Notes: a model not told the origin generated them from the letters alone. 64,000 bases of DNA from BM506 sp031581485 (GCA_031581485.1 JAVLBA010000004.1:6279-70278), one strand, 5' to 3'; numbered from the stretch's first letter, positions 7,666 through 15,923 are shown. Made by a program: numbers and translations.

Positions 7666-9366
7666 ATGACTTTATCTTATCGCTGTTGTGTCCTCTTTAT
7701 GCTGTTGGCTGTTGCCCTTGCCGCTTTCCCCGCTGCGGTGCCTGGCGCCGCGCCGGTGGCCGAGCCCGACAAGGTGCAGGATGCCCTTGGCCGGCTGATT
7801 GCCACGGAGCTGGCGGACGAGCACTCTGTCTGCCGGGGCCGGAGCATCTGTGCCGCCTCAACCCTGCCGGTTTTCTATGAGCGACGCGGCTTTGCCCCGG
7901 CCTGGAGCAGGGACGGCACCTTGCAGGAGCATGTCACTGATTTTGTCGTTGCCCTGGCCGCCATGGAGAGCCAAGGCCTGCGTCCGGCCGATTATCATCT
8001 CTACACCATCAGGATGCTTCTGGTGAAGTATGAGCAGGTACGGGCCAAGGGCACGAGCCTTGCTCTCCAGGATCTGGTTGACCTTGACCTGCTGCTCACC
8101 GATGCCTTTTTCCTGTATGGCTCGCACCTGCTGGCCGGCCGAATCAACCCGGAGACCATTGATGAGCGGTGGAGTGCCGGCGAATACGGCACGGATCTGG
8201 CTGCCATTCTGGAGGAGGCCCTTGTTGCCCCGGCCGGGGTGACAGGCGCCCTGCCGGGCCTGCGGCCTCCCCATACCGCCTACCGGCGCTTGATGGAGGC
8301 CTTGGCCGCCATGCGCACTCTTGTCGACCAGGGTGGCTGGCCGGTTGTCGGCGACGGGACCTACCTGCACAAAGGTATCCGGCATCGCCGGGTCTATGCC
8401 CTGCGGCAGCGTCTGATGATCTCCGGTGATTATGAGGAGCGGGACGCACGCCCTGGAAATTTTTTTGATGACAAGCTCAATGGAGCTCTCCGCCGCTTTC
8501 AGGCCCGACACGGCCTGATTGTGGATGGTATTATCGGCCCCAAGACCCTGGCCGCCCTCAATGTCCCGGCGGAAAGCCGTCTGCGCCAGATAAAGGCGAA
8601 TCTGGAGCGCTGGCGTTGGGCGCCCCGTGATCTGGGCAGACGCTATATCCTGGTCAATATCGCTGATTTTACCCTCAGGCTTGTTGAGGATGGCCGGCAG
8701 GTTCTACAATCGCGCGTGGTAGTGGGATCACCGCACCGCAGTACGCCTGTGTTCAGCGATCAGGTCGAATATCTGGTTTTTAACCCCTACTGGCACCTGC
8801 CGGAAAGCATTATTGTCGAGGATGTGGCGCCCAAGGTTATCGCCGATCCCGATTATCTGGCCCGGAAGGGTATAAAGGTCTTTGCCAAGGGCAGCGCCGA
8901 GGAGCAGCAAGTAAGCCCGGCTGCCATAGAGTGGCAGGCGCTCAGACCGGGCAATGTCCCTTACAGGCTGCGCCAGGAGCCGGGGCCGGCCAATGCCCTG
9001 GGCAGGGTCAAGGTCCTCTTTCCCAATAAGTTCTCCATTTACCTGCACGACACACCGCGCCAGGAGCTCTTTCAGAAAAACGCCCGGGGCTTCAGCTCGG
9101 GCTGTATCCGGGTGGAGGATGTTGTCGGGCTGGCATCCTACCTCTTGCAGGATGATCCCCGCTGGAACCGGCAGCGGGTCATGGCTGCCATGGAGGACGG
9201 CAGGCGGCAGTACGTGGCCCTGGCGGAGCAGGTGCCCATCCACATCCTTTACCAAACAGCCTGGGCGGACGGGGACGGTACCCTGCATTTCCGGGGGGAT
9301 ATCTACGGCAGGGATGAAAGACTGGCCGCTGCCTTGGATGGCCGGGCGGTCCTGCCGGCCCGTTGA
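7666..9366 (+). CDS. L,D-transpeptidase, YcbB/LdtD-like
   Basis: Periplasmic enzyme that should form 3-3 (mDAP-mDAP) peptidoglycan cross-links or attach proteins to peptidoglycan. The 566-residue protein has an N-terminal signal peptide (about residues 1-28), a large scaffold domain, a peptidoglycan-binding_1 domain (about 240-300, RRFQARHGLIVDGIIGPKT) and a YkuD catalytic domain. The catalytic motif is visible as His461 (HDTP) and SSGC with Cys480 followed by IRVED. This order matches E. coli LdtD. It converges on a MepK-like gene, the same partner as in E. coli (ycbB-ycbK). The start has AAGG only 3 bases upstream; ATG at 7699 is possible but would shorten the signal peptide. Confidence 0.93.
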   Translation: MTLSYRCCVLFMLLAVALAAFPAAVPGAAPVAEPDKVQDALGRLIATELADEHSVCRGRSICAASTLPVFYERRGFAPAWSRDGTLQEHVTDFVVALAAMESQGLRPADYHLYTIRMLLVKYEQVRAKGTSLALQDLVDLDLLLTDAFFLYGSHLLAGRINPETIDERWSAGEYGTDLAAILEEALVAPAGVTGALPGLRPPHTAYRRLMEALAAMRTLVDQGGWPVVGDGTYLHKGIRHRRVYALRQRLMISGDYEERDARPGNFFDDKLNGALRRFQARHGLIVDGIIGPKTLAALNVPAESRLRQIKANLERWRWAPRDLGRRYILVNIADFTLRLVEDGRQVLQSRVVVGSPHRSTPVFSDQVEYLVFNPYWHLPESIIVEDVAPKVIADPDYLARKGIKVFAKGSAEEQQVSPAAIEWQALRPGNVPYRLRQEPGPANALGRVKVLFPNKFSIYLHDTPRQELFQKNARGFSSGCIRVEDVVGLASYLLQDDPRWNRQRVMAAMEDGRRQYVALAEQVPIHILYQTAWADGDGTLHFRGDIYGRDERLAAALDGRAVLPAR

Positions 9367-9420
9367 AAAACTACGGCCTCAACTTTTCTCGTTTGTTTAT
9401 ATGGTCGAATGGTGAGGAGA

Positions 9421-9520
9421 GAGGCGGGAGGTGTGAGGCGTCAGGGGAATCAAAAAAACCGCTGAGTGAGAGCTTTTTTACGCCTCACTCCTAACACCTC
9501 ACTCCTAACGCCTCACCCTT
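9421..9520. repeat. Inverted GAGGCG-rich repeat with a central hairpin
   Basis: The left side GAGGTGTGAGGCGT (from 9430) is complementary to the right side, where CCTCACTCCTAAC-type units recur about three times. In the centre AAAAAACCGCT and AGCTTTTTT (9452-9480) form a short hairpin that could terminate transcription in both directions. It fills the gap between the two convergent peptidoglycan genes. Confidence 0.5.
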
Positions 9521-9538
9521 CACGGCCCCGGCAAAGAA

Positions 9539-10144
9539 TTACCAGAAGCGGACGCGGCCGGTGTCGATATGGACGAAGTTTGACTCTTGGTAATAGCCCA
9601 CACCACCGGCAGCCATTGCCCGGGCCACCTTGTGAAGGGCGGTAAGGTCGCAACCCGGAATGCGCAGGTCCATAGCCATGCCGTCCATGTGCAGGCTGCG
9701 GCTGGCAACGCCGTTACTTGCCCGGGCCAGGGAACGGTTGGTCTGCGGCGAACGATAGCCGGAGATGATGTGGACCGGCGCGCCGCTCTTTACCTTGGTG
9801 GTGATGGTATGCACCAAATCCAGCAGGTGGATATCAATGGGTTTGACCTCGCCGGTGCGAAAATCCCGCAGGATATGGTTGATCGCCTGCAGGGCCTCCC
9901 TTGAGTAGCGGCCGTCACTGTAATACTCTGTCGACAGGGTTTCCCCGGTGTGGGTGTTGAAGAGGTTAAGCTGCCGGCTGGGCTCGAGGAGCCGACCGGC
10001 CTTGACGGCCAGGGGATGATGCAGCAGTGCGCCCACCGTGGCCACGGCGCCCAGTTTGAGCAGGCGCCGCCGCCCAACGAGGCGACTGTGCCGGATATCT
10101 GCCGCCTGCGCGCCGGAGTGGGCCTTTCTTTGATCAAAAAACAT
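9539..10144 (-). CDS. MepK-like DUF882 murein endopeptidase (YcbK family)
   Basis: Zinc endopeptidase family that in E. coli cleaves mDAP-mDAP (3-3) cross-links. The 201-residue protein starts with a Tat-type signal (GRRRLLKLGAVATVGA, residues 24-39) and has the family zinc ligands His152 and Asp159 (SLHMDGMAMDL) and His192 (VHIDTGR), plus the SGYRSPQTN loop. The length is normal. It converges on the L,D-transpeptidase gene, so one enzyme would make and the other would open the same bond type; that pairing is inference from E. coli. Export is expected as a folded protein to the periplasm. Confidence 0.9.
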   Translation of the reverse strand: MFFDQRKAHSGAQAADIRHSRLVGRRRLLKLGAVATVGALLHHPLAVKAGRLLEPSRQLNLFNTHTGETLSTEYYSDGRYSREALQAINHILRDFRTGEVKPIDIHLLDLVHTITTKVKSGAPVHIISGYRSPQTNRSLARASNGVASRSLHMDGMAMDLRIPGCDLTALHKVARAMAAGGVGYYQESNFVHIDTGRVRFW

Positions 10145-10186
10145 GCGGGTACACCACCTGAAGTATTCTTGTCTGGTAAAAATGGT

Positions 10187-10380
10187 TCATCCACAGAATC
10201 TGTGGGTTGCTGGCCGTTCTGGCAGATTGCCAAGCGCATGATATAGCGCCATTTTTACAAGCTCAAAGCTCTTAAAACCATAAGCTTTTTCTGTAGTCAC
10301 TTTTGCTTTGTTGCTGAGGCCATCCACCGCATCCAGGGCTATCAGTTCTTTCGCGAGAAACCAATTGAGCAAGCAAAAGC
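10187..10380 (-). pseudogene. C-terminal remnant of a transposase (ISL3-like)
   Basis: About 63 residues remain, from CLLNWFLAKE through SNKAKVTTEKAYGFKSFEL to ALYHALGNLPERPATHRFCG and a stop. The pattern NKAKVTT.KAYGF followed by ALYHALG.LPE...THRF resembles the end of ISL3-group transposases; this is from memory and should be searched. Upstream coding sequence is missing and the 85-bp repeat (10386-10470) abuts the break, so the gene is dead. Confidence 0.6.
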
Positions 10381-10385
10381 CTTCT

Positions 10386-10470
10386 GGGGGCAATCTGGAC
10401 GTCCATAAGATCATAAAAATCCGCCTCTGGCTCGTGAAACTTATAATCTTATGGACGTCCCCATTTTTCC
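10386..10470. repeat. 85-bp palindromic repeat, copy 2
   Basis: The arms GGACGTCCATAAGATCATAA (10397-10416) and TTATAATCTTATGGACGTCC (10441-10460) are complementary in 19 of 20 positions around a 24-base loop. The outer sequence GGGGGCAAT and CCCCATTTTTCC is shared with copy 1 at 7492-7576. It sits exactly at the broken end of the transposase remnant. Confidence 0.75.
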
Positions 10471-10503
10471 ACAGAACTCCCGAGCATCCGGCGCATGTCA
10501 TTA

Positions 10504-10965
10504 TTAAGTTTCTAATTTCTCCACCCTTATCCCGACCTCGTTGTATCTGGCCCAAGGATCACTACCATTCCAATGTGCAGGCATTTTTGACCTCAAGCCA
10601 GCATCGTTCAACAGTGCGTCCTCATCTTTTGTGACCACAACACCTATGCAAAAACGCTCCAGATATTCATGAATTTCATCGGGTGTGTTTTCGATCTCAT
10701 TTATGATGGAGCTAATCAAAACCCTTTTCGGAACAATATGTTCGTGAACCAATTCCCTGTTCGGAAGACCTGACGTTAGAGCCTTGCTGGACCAATACTT
10801 ACAGCCTTTGTGCTTGCCATCAAATTCAGACCAAACCCAAGTGATTTCGGAAACAACGGCAAACTTTGTTCCGTAACTCAGGTCTGTGCTAAGAATCTGA
10901 GCTAAATCATTACATATGGCCTCTTTCGCCCTGAAACGTGGATTTTTCTCTGAAATTTTCGCCAT
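10504..10965 (-). CDS. Hypothetical protein with a HEHxxP motif
   Basis: I do not recognise the family. The 153-residue protein is soluble, with no signal peptide or membrane helix. The most distinctive part is ELVHEHIVPKRVL, with His74, Glu75, His76 and Pro79, which resembles the metal/catalytic segment of some HNH-like proteins, but no second conserved half is evident. A cysteine-poor, aromatic-rich stretch (ITWVWSEFDG) lies before it. Codon and base use are more AT-rich than the housekeeping neighbours. It lies between transposase remnants in the proA-proB insert, so a mobile or defence cargo gene is possible. A perfect TATAAT occurs at 10982-10987 on the minus strand. Confidence 0.55.
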   Translation of the reverse strand: MAKISEKNPRFRAKEAICNDLAQILSTDLSYGTKFAVVSEITWVWSEFDGKHKGCKYWSSKALTSGLPNRELVHEHIVPKRVLISSIINEIENTPDEIHEYLERFCIGVVVTKDEDALLNDAGLRSKMPAHWNGSDPWARYNEVGIRVEKLET

Positions 10966-11132
10966 AGAAACTTAACGAGTAATTATAGGGATCTGTGTAT
11001 CACCCTGCACAATCCGAGTGGATGATATGGTTGGTTTGCTCCACCAACAGGTGAAACAGGGCGTTTATGCGGTGTGCCTATCAGGCTTGTTCCGCAAAGC
11101 TGCTGAGTAAAGAATATTTTGAAAGAGGCTCG

Positions 11133-11174
11133 TCCGCAGAATTTGCGGGTTACAGCTCTTGGAAGAGGAGCAGT
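11133..11174 (-). pseudogene. Very short second transposase 3'-end remnant
   Basis: The frame reads LPRAVTRKFCG, similar to the last residues LPERPATHRFCG of the remnant at 10187-10380. The DNA CCGCAGAATTTGCGG matches CCACAGAATCTGTGG there with both stems still paired. Only some 14 codons are recognisable. The rest of 10966-11247 holds no gene I can support. Confidence 0.35.
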
Positions 11175-11247
11175 TTTTTACCCAGGCCACGCGTCTCCCA
11201 CCCTCTTCAGGAGAGAGACAAGTGGCCTGATCTGGACGGCAAAGCCC

Positions 11248-12408
11248 TTACAACTTCACCAGATTGTCGCGGTGGATGACCTCGTCATCCCCTTGGTAGC
11301 CGAGGATTTCAGGGATCTGGGAACTGTGATGGCCGCAGATCTTCTCCACCTCTGCCTTGGGGTAATTAATCAGACCGGCTGCCACCGCCCTACCCTCCCT
11401 GTTCAGGCAATGGACGGGGTCACCGGCCGCAAAATCGCCGCGCACCTCCACAATACCTGAGGGCAGAAGACTGGAGCCCTGGCGGGCCAGGGCCCGGCAG
11501 GCGCCGTCATCCAGGACGAGGTAGCCCTTGGGACGCAGCACATAGGCGATCCAGTGTTTGCGGGAATGGAGCTTCTCTTTCTCCGCCTGGGGCAGGAAAA
11601 AGGTGCCCACCAGCTCGCCCTTGAAGAGGGACTGAATCACCCCTGGGCGGCGGCCGGGGCCGATAAAGGAGTAGCCGCCCCCGGCAGCCACCATCTGGGC
11701 CGCCCGGATCTTGCTGTGCATGCCGCCGGTGCCCAGCATGGAGCCGGAATTGCCGGCCATATTAATCACTTTGTCGGTGATGGCGGCCACGGTATGGACC
11801 GGGGTGGCCGCAGGGTCGGTGGTGGGATTGGCGGTGTAGAGACTGTCCACATCGGTGAGACAGATAAAGATATCCGCATCAATGAGATTGGTGACCAGGG
11901 CCGCCAGGGTATCGTTATCCCCGAACTGCAGTTCCTCGGCACTCACCGTGTCGTTCTCATTGATAATGGGCAGGACCCCCCACTCAAAGAGGGTGGCCAT
12001 GGTATTTTTGATATTGAGATAGCGGCCGCGATGGGCCAGATCTGAATGGGTGAGAAGCACCTGGGCCACCCGGAGGTTGCGCCTGGCAAAGAGGGAGTCA
12101 TAATAATGCATGAGTCCGCACTGGCCCACAGCAGCGGTGGCCTGTTTCTCCTTCAGAGACAAGACCGGCTGGATAATGCAGAGCTTGCGGCGTCCCACGG
12201 CCACGGCCCCGGAGCTGACCAGGATGACCTCCCGGCCGCTCTCCCGCAAAAAGGCAAGCTCATCGGCCAGATTCTCCATGGTCTCGGTATGGAGACCCGC
12301 GTCCCCGGTCAAAACGGCGCTGCCCACCTTCACCACCACCCGCTTGATACCCTTGAGATGGGCCAGGCGCAGTTTCCTTCCTTCTTCCGCGGTGATACGC
12401 TCAGGCAT
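11248..12408 (-). CDS. proB: Glutamate 5-kinase
   Basis: Phosphorylates glutamate with ATP, the first and feedback-regulated step of proline synthesis. The N-terminal amino-acid kinase domain starts at RVVVKVGSAVLTG and contains LVSSGAVAVGRRKL and INENDTVSAEELQFGDND. A C-terminal PUA domain (about residues 275-365) is present as in E. coli. Starts at 12426 (TTG), 12417 and 12408 are in frame; GAGGG lies 11 bases before 12408. All three overlap the end of obgE, so the genes are co-translated. proA does not follow: the insert at 6.5-11.2 kb intervenes. Confidence 0.93.
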   Translation of the reverse strand: MPERITAEEGRKLRLAHLKGIKRVVVKVGSAVLTGDAGLHTETMENLADELAFLRESGREVILVSSGAVAVGRRKLCIIQPVLSLKEKQATAAVGQCGLMHYYDSLFARRNLRVAQVLLTHSDLAHRGRYLNIKNTMATLFEWGVLPIINENDTVSAEELQFGDNDTLAALVTNLIDADIFICLTDVDSLYTANPTTDPAATPVHTVAAITDKVINMAGNSGSMLGTGGMHSKIRAAQMVAAGGGYSFIGPGRRPGVIQSLFKGELVGTFFLPQAEKEKLHSRKHWIAYVLRPKGYLVLDDGACRALARQGSSLLPSGIVEVRGDFAAGDPVHCLNREGRAVAAGLINYPKAEVEKICGHHSSQIPEILGYQGDDEVIHRDNLVKL

Positions 12409-13411
12409 GCCCTTCATCACCCTCAAAGAGAATTTCCGCCAGCCACTCCTTCAAGGCATCAAGACCTGCCCCTGTTTCCGCGGAGATAACCAGATGCGGG
12501 ATTTGGGCCTCCTGGAAACGGGCCGTCACCTGCGCTACCTCTTCCGGGCTCATCAGATCTGTCTTGTTGAGCAGGACCAGCCGTTTTCTGTCGATTAATT
12601 CGGCGTTGAACTGGGCAAGCTCATTCTCCAGGACCTGGTACTGGTGCCAGGGATCAGCCTCCATACCCGTGGCATCAATGACATGGAGAAGAATCCGGGT
12701 CCGTTCAACATGACGCAGGAATTTATGGCCCAGGCCGGCACCGGCATGGGCCCCTTCGATAAGACCGGGGATATCGGCGAGGATACACGATTCGCCATAT
12801 TCGAAATTAACCACCCCGAGCTGAGGGTCGAGGGTGGTAAAGGGATAGGGGGCCACTTTGGGGTTGGCTGCGGAGAGACGGGAAAGCAGGGTCGACTTGC
12901 CAGCATTGGGCAGACCGATGAGGCCGACGTCGGCAATGAGCTTCAGCTCAATACGGAGCCAGCGCTCTTCGCCGGGCATGCCTTTATCTGCTATGCGGGG
13001 CGCCCGGTTGGTGGATGAGGCAAAATGGACATTGCCGCGGCCGCCCAGGCCGCCGCGGGCCGCCAGATAGCGCTGACCAGGCTCCACAAGATCAACAATG
13101 ACCTCGCCGGTCTCGGCATCCTTGACCAGGGAACCCAGGGGGACCTCAATAACGCAGTCCTTGCCCCGCTGGCCGTGCATTTTTTTGCCCTTGCCATGGG
13201 CACCGCTTTTGGCGATGAAATGGGAACGATACTTGAAATCTATGAGAGATTGCAGACGAGGGGATGCCTCGATATAGACAGAGCCCCCGCGGCCGCCGTC
13301 TCCGCCGTCAGGGCCGCCCCGGGGGACAAACTTCTCCCGCCGGAAACTGACACAGCCCCGACCGCCGTCACCGGCCTTGACAAAGAACTTTGCTTCATCA
13401 ATAAATGACAT
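12401..13411 (-). CDS. obgE: GTPase Obg/CgtA
   Basis: Ribosome-associated GTPase needed for 50S maturation and growth control. The glycine-rich Obg domain (residues 1-158, with GDGGRGCVSFRREKFVPRGG) precedes the G domain: G1 GLPNAGKSTLL, G3 DIPGLIEGAHAGAGLG, G4 NKTDL and G5 ISAETGAG. With 336 residues it lacks a C-terminal OCT domain, like the shorter proteobacterial forms. It follows rpmA and rplU in the widely conserved order. Confidence 0.96.
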   Translation of the reverse strand: MSFIDEAKFFVKAGDGGRGCVSFRREKFVPRGGPDGGDGGRGGSVYIEASPRLQSLIDFKYRSHFIAKSGAHGKGKKMHGQRGKDCVIEVPLGSLVKDAETGEVIVDLVEPGQRYLAARGGLGGRGNVHFASSTNRAPRIADKGMPGEERWLRIELKLIADVGLIGLPNAGKSTLLSRLSAANPKVAPYPFTTLDPQLGVVNFEYGESCILADIPGLIEGAHAGAGLGHKFLRHVERTRILLHVIDATGMEADPWHQYQVLENELAQFNAELIDRKRLVLLNKTDLMSPEEVAQVTARFQEAQIPHLVISAETGAGLDALKEWLAEILFEGDEGHA

Positions 13412-13506
13412 GGTGAGACGCCTTCATAAAAGAACGGGCCACAAGGAGCCCGTTAGAAAAAAAGTAGACAGCAGGCAAGACGCCCTCTGACCACGTATAA
13501 GAAAAT

Positions 13507-13767
13507 CTATTCGGCTGCCGGATAAACACAAACCCTTTTCCGGTTGCGACCGAAATTTTCAAAGGTAACCACGCCGTCAACCAAGGCAAACAGAGTGAAA
13601 TCACGACCCAGACCGACATTCTGGCCGGGATGGATCTTGGTGCCTAACTGACGGACCAGAATATTACCAGCCCGGACAATCTGACCGCCAAAACGCTTGA
13701 CGCCGCGGCGCTGAGAATTACTGTCCCGTCCGTTCCTGGAACTACCGCCTGCTTTCTTATGAGCCAT
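13507..13767 (-). CDS. rpmA: 50S ribosomal protein L27
   Basis: L27 reaches towards the peptidyl transferase centre. The 86-residue protein starts MAHKKAGGSSRNGRDS, the usual mature-type N-terminus without a Firmicutes cleavage peptide. GAGGAAG lies before the ATG at 13767; the longer frame to 13791 is not used by homologues. It lies 55 bases downstream of rplU. Confidence 0.96.
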   Translation of the reverse strand: MAHKKAGGSSRNGRDSNSQRRGVKRFGGQIVRAGNILVRQLGTKIHPGQNVGLGRDFTLFALVDGVVTFENFGRNRKRVCVYPAAE

Positions 13768-13822
13768 TGTTTCTTCCTCTATATGGTTCAAACCGGCTTT
13801 TTACCAGGCCGGCAATACTTGT

Positions 13823-14134
13823 TTACGCAGAGATACCCTGAATTTCAAGGGCGGTGAAAAATTGACGGTGGCCCTGCTTCAAGGAGTAGCCCTTCCGACG
13901 CTTTTTCTTAAAGACAATGACCTTTTTGCCTTTATCCTGCTCAACGATCTTGGCCGTTACCTTGGCGCCCTCAAGAACAGGCTGGCCAATTTGCACCGCC
14001 TCTCCATCAGCAACCAGCAGAACCTCATTGAGTTCCACGGTATCACCAACCTCACCCATCAGTTTTTCAACCCGCAGACGATCTCCCTCTGCAACCTGAT
14101 ACTGTTTACCACCGGTACGAATAATTGCGTACAT
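13823..14134 (-). CDS. rplU: 50S ribosomal protein L21
   Basis: Primary 23S rRNA-binding protein of the large subunit. From ATG 14134 (GGAGG 7 bases before) it is 103 residues long, the normal size, beginning MYAIIRTGGKQYQV and ending with the basic KKKRRKGYSLKQGHRQ region. It is the first gene of rplU-rpmA-obgE-proB. Confidence 0.96.
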   Translation of the reverse strand: MYAIIRTGGKQYQVAEGDRLRVEKLMGEVGDTVELNEVLLVADGEAVQIGQPVLEGAKVTAKIVEQDKGKKVIVFKKKRRKGYSLKQGHRQFFTALEIQGISA

Positions 14135-14152
14135 GCCCTTCCTCCAAAACGA

Positions 14153-14190
14153 AAACGCTTCCCCTGGGAAGCAGCCCGTGACCCACAGGG
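14153..14190 (-). promoter_or_regulatory. Hairpins in the rplU leader
   Basis: The roughly 125-base leader contains two inverted repeats close to the ribosome site: GCTTCCC/GGGAAGC (14157-14172) and an imperfect CCCGTG/CACAGGG pair (14175-14190). They may be an autoregulatory L21 leader; I cannot match them to the known gammaproteobacterial motif. Confidence 0.35.
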
Positions 14191-14266
14191 AGCCACGTTT
14201 CATTATTCTGATTAAAATCCCGCACCCCTCTTAACAGAGAGAAATTCCCGGATACGGAAACAGTGA

Positions 14267-14294
14267 TAGATACCACATTTCTTTTTTTTGTCAA
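14267..14294 (-). promoter_or_regulatory. Sigma-70 promoter of the rplU operon
   Basis: A perfect TTGACA (14289-14294) is followed after 16 bases by TATCTA (14267-14272) on the minus strand, about 130 bases before the rplU ATG. Confidence 0.65.
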
Positions 14295-14299
14295 CACCG

Positions 14300-14337
14300 A
14301 AAAGAGGGCGCCCCGCTATCGCCAGCCTCTTTTTTTC
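14300..14337. terminator. Hairpin terminator after rng
   Basis: AAAAGAGG (14300-14307) pairs with CCTCTTTT (14326-14333), with T-runs at the ends of the stem. It lies just downstream of the rng stop and directly upstream of the rplU promoter, so it would separate the two units. Confidence 0.5.
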
Positions 14338-14345
14338 GCCCCGCA

Positions 14346-15923
14346 TTAGAGGGCCTTGACCTTCTCGTGCGGTTGTTTGGCACCAGCAGTGCTGCTGTCG
14401 CTGGCCCAGAGAATCTCATATTTTTCCATATGGATATCCTTGTGGGGGATAATGATGAGATTTTTGTTGAGCTCATCCTCCAGATGATGGATGGTCACCG
14501 CCTCTTCCTTCAGCATCATGCCCGCCACCTTGGGATGGACCTTGATGGTCACACTGGGGCCCGAGATGTTTTTGGCGCCCAGGGAGATACGGCGGAAGAT
14601 CTCATAACAGACCGTCCGGTTGGACTTGAGCAGCCCATCGCCGCCGCAGTAGGGACAGGGCTCACACATCATCCGGACCAGGTCTTCCCGGTTGCGCTTC
14701 CTGGTCATCTGGACCAGGCCGAACTCGGAGACCTTGAGAATATTGACCCGGCTCTTGTCCTTGAGAACCGCCTCGCTTATGGCCCGAAACACCTCTTCCC
14801 GGTGGGCCTCCACTTCCATGTCGATGAAGTCGACAATGATGATGCCGCCGATATTGCGGAGCCTGAGCTGATAGGCGATTTCGCGGACCGCCTCCATATT
14901 GGTCTTGAAAATGGTTTCCTCAAGATCATTTTTCCCCACATAGCGGCCGGTATTGACATCGATAACGGTGAGGGCCTCGGTACCCTCGATAATAATAGAG
15001 CCGCCGCACCGCAGCCAGATCTTCTTGTCCAGGGCCCGGCTGATGTCCATCTCAACGCCGTAGGCGTCAAATATGGGGGCATTCTGTTCATAGAGGTGGA
15101 GCCTCTCATGCATGTGGGGGGCAAAGGTCTGCACAAATTTCACCACCCGCTGGTAGGTCGTGGGATCATCCACCACCAGGCGATCCACCTCCGTGGTGAA
15201 CATATCGCGCACCACCCGGAGAATGATGTCAAGATCCTCATAGACCAGGCTCATGGGCCCTGTTCTGCCGGCGATATCCTGAATCTCACTCCAGAGATGG
15301 AGGAGAAACTCCATATCCGCCTCCAGATCCTCCCGGCTGGCATCCTCGGCCACGGTCCGCACGATAAAACCCGTGCCGGCCGGCCGCAATTCCTCGATAT
15401 CCTTGCGCAGGCGCTGGCGCAGCTCCTCGTCCTCCATCTTCCGGGATATGCCGATATGATCGGTCATAGGCATGAAGACCAGATTGCGGCAGGGCAGGGT
15501 TATATGACAGGTAAGGCGGGCGCCCTTGGTGCCGATGGGCTCCTTGCAGATCTGCACCAGAATTTCCTGGCCCTCCACGAGCAGGTCCTCAATGGATTTA
15601 CCCGGCGTGCGGATAGCCAGGGAATCGGGGGGCTCGTTGTCGCAGCAGGAGGTGTCTTCTCCGCAGTTATTGAGACGCTTCTCAAAGGCCGCGGGCGAGA
15701 TATGGACATCATCCACATAGAGAAAACCGGTGCGGTCAAGCCCGATATCCACAAAGGCGGCCTGCATGCCCGGCAGAACGCGGACCACCTTGCCCTGGTA
15801 GATATTACCCACCAACCCTTTTTCCGTGGGTCTCTCCACATGGAACTCGACAAGATTGCCATGTTCAATAAGGGCGATGCGCACCTCATAGGAGGTGGCG
15901 TTTATAAGAAGATCTGTTGCCAT
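14346..15923 (-). CDS. rng: Ribonuclease G (RNase E/G family)
   Basis: Endoribonuclease for 5'-monophosphorylated RNA in rRNA maturation and mRNA decay. The 525-residue protein covers the whole catalytic core: S1 domain with GNIYQGKVVRVLPGMQAAFVD (about 38-58), the DNase-I-like part with IDVNTGRYVG and NIGGIIIVDFIDM, and the zinc-link region CEPCPYCGG. The extended arginine-rich RNase E tail is absent. It sits between the radical SAM gene and rplU, as in many deltaproteobacteria and Firmicutes. Confidence 0.95.
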   Translation of the reverse strand: MATDLLINATSYEVRIALIEHGNLVEFHVERPTEKGLVGNIYQGKVVRVLPGMQAAFVDIGLDRTGFLYVDDVHISPAAFEKRLNNCGEDTSCCDNEPPDSLAIRTPGKSIEDLLVEGQEILVQICKEPIGTKGARLTCHITLPCRNLVFMPMTDHIGISRKMEDEELRQRLRKDIEELRPAGTGFIVRTVAEDASREDLEADMEFLLHLWSEIQDIAGRTGPMSLVYEDLDIILRVVRDMFTTEVDRLVVDDPTTYQRVVKFVQTFAPHMHERLHLYEQNAPIFDAYGVEMDISRALDKKIWLRCGGSIIIEGTEALTVIDVNTGRYVGKNDLEETIFKTNMEAVREIAYQLRLRNIGGIIIVDFIDMEVEAHREEVFRAISEAVLKDKSRVNILKVSEFGLVQMTRKRNREDLVRMMCEPCPYCGGDGLLKSNRTVCYEIFRRISLGAKNISGPSVTIKVHPKVAGMMLKEEAVTIHHLEDELNKNLIIIPHKDIHMEKYEILWASDSSTAGAKQPHEKVKAL

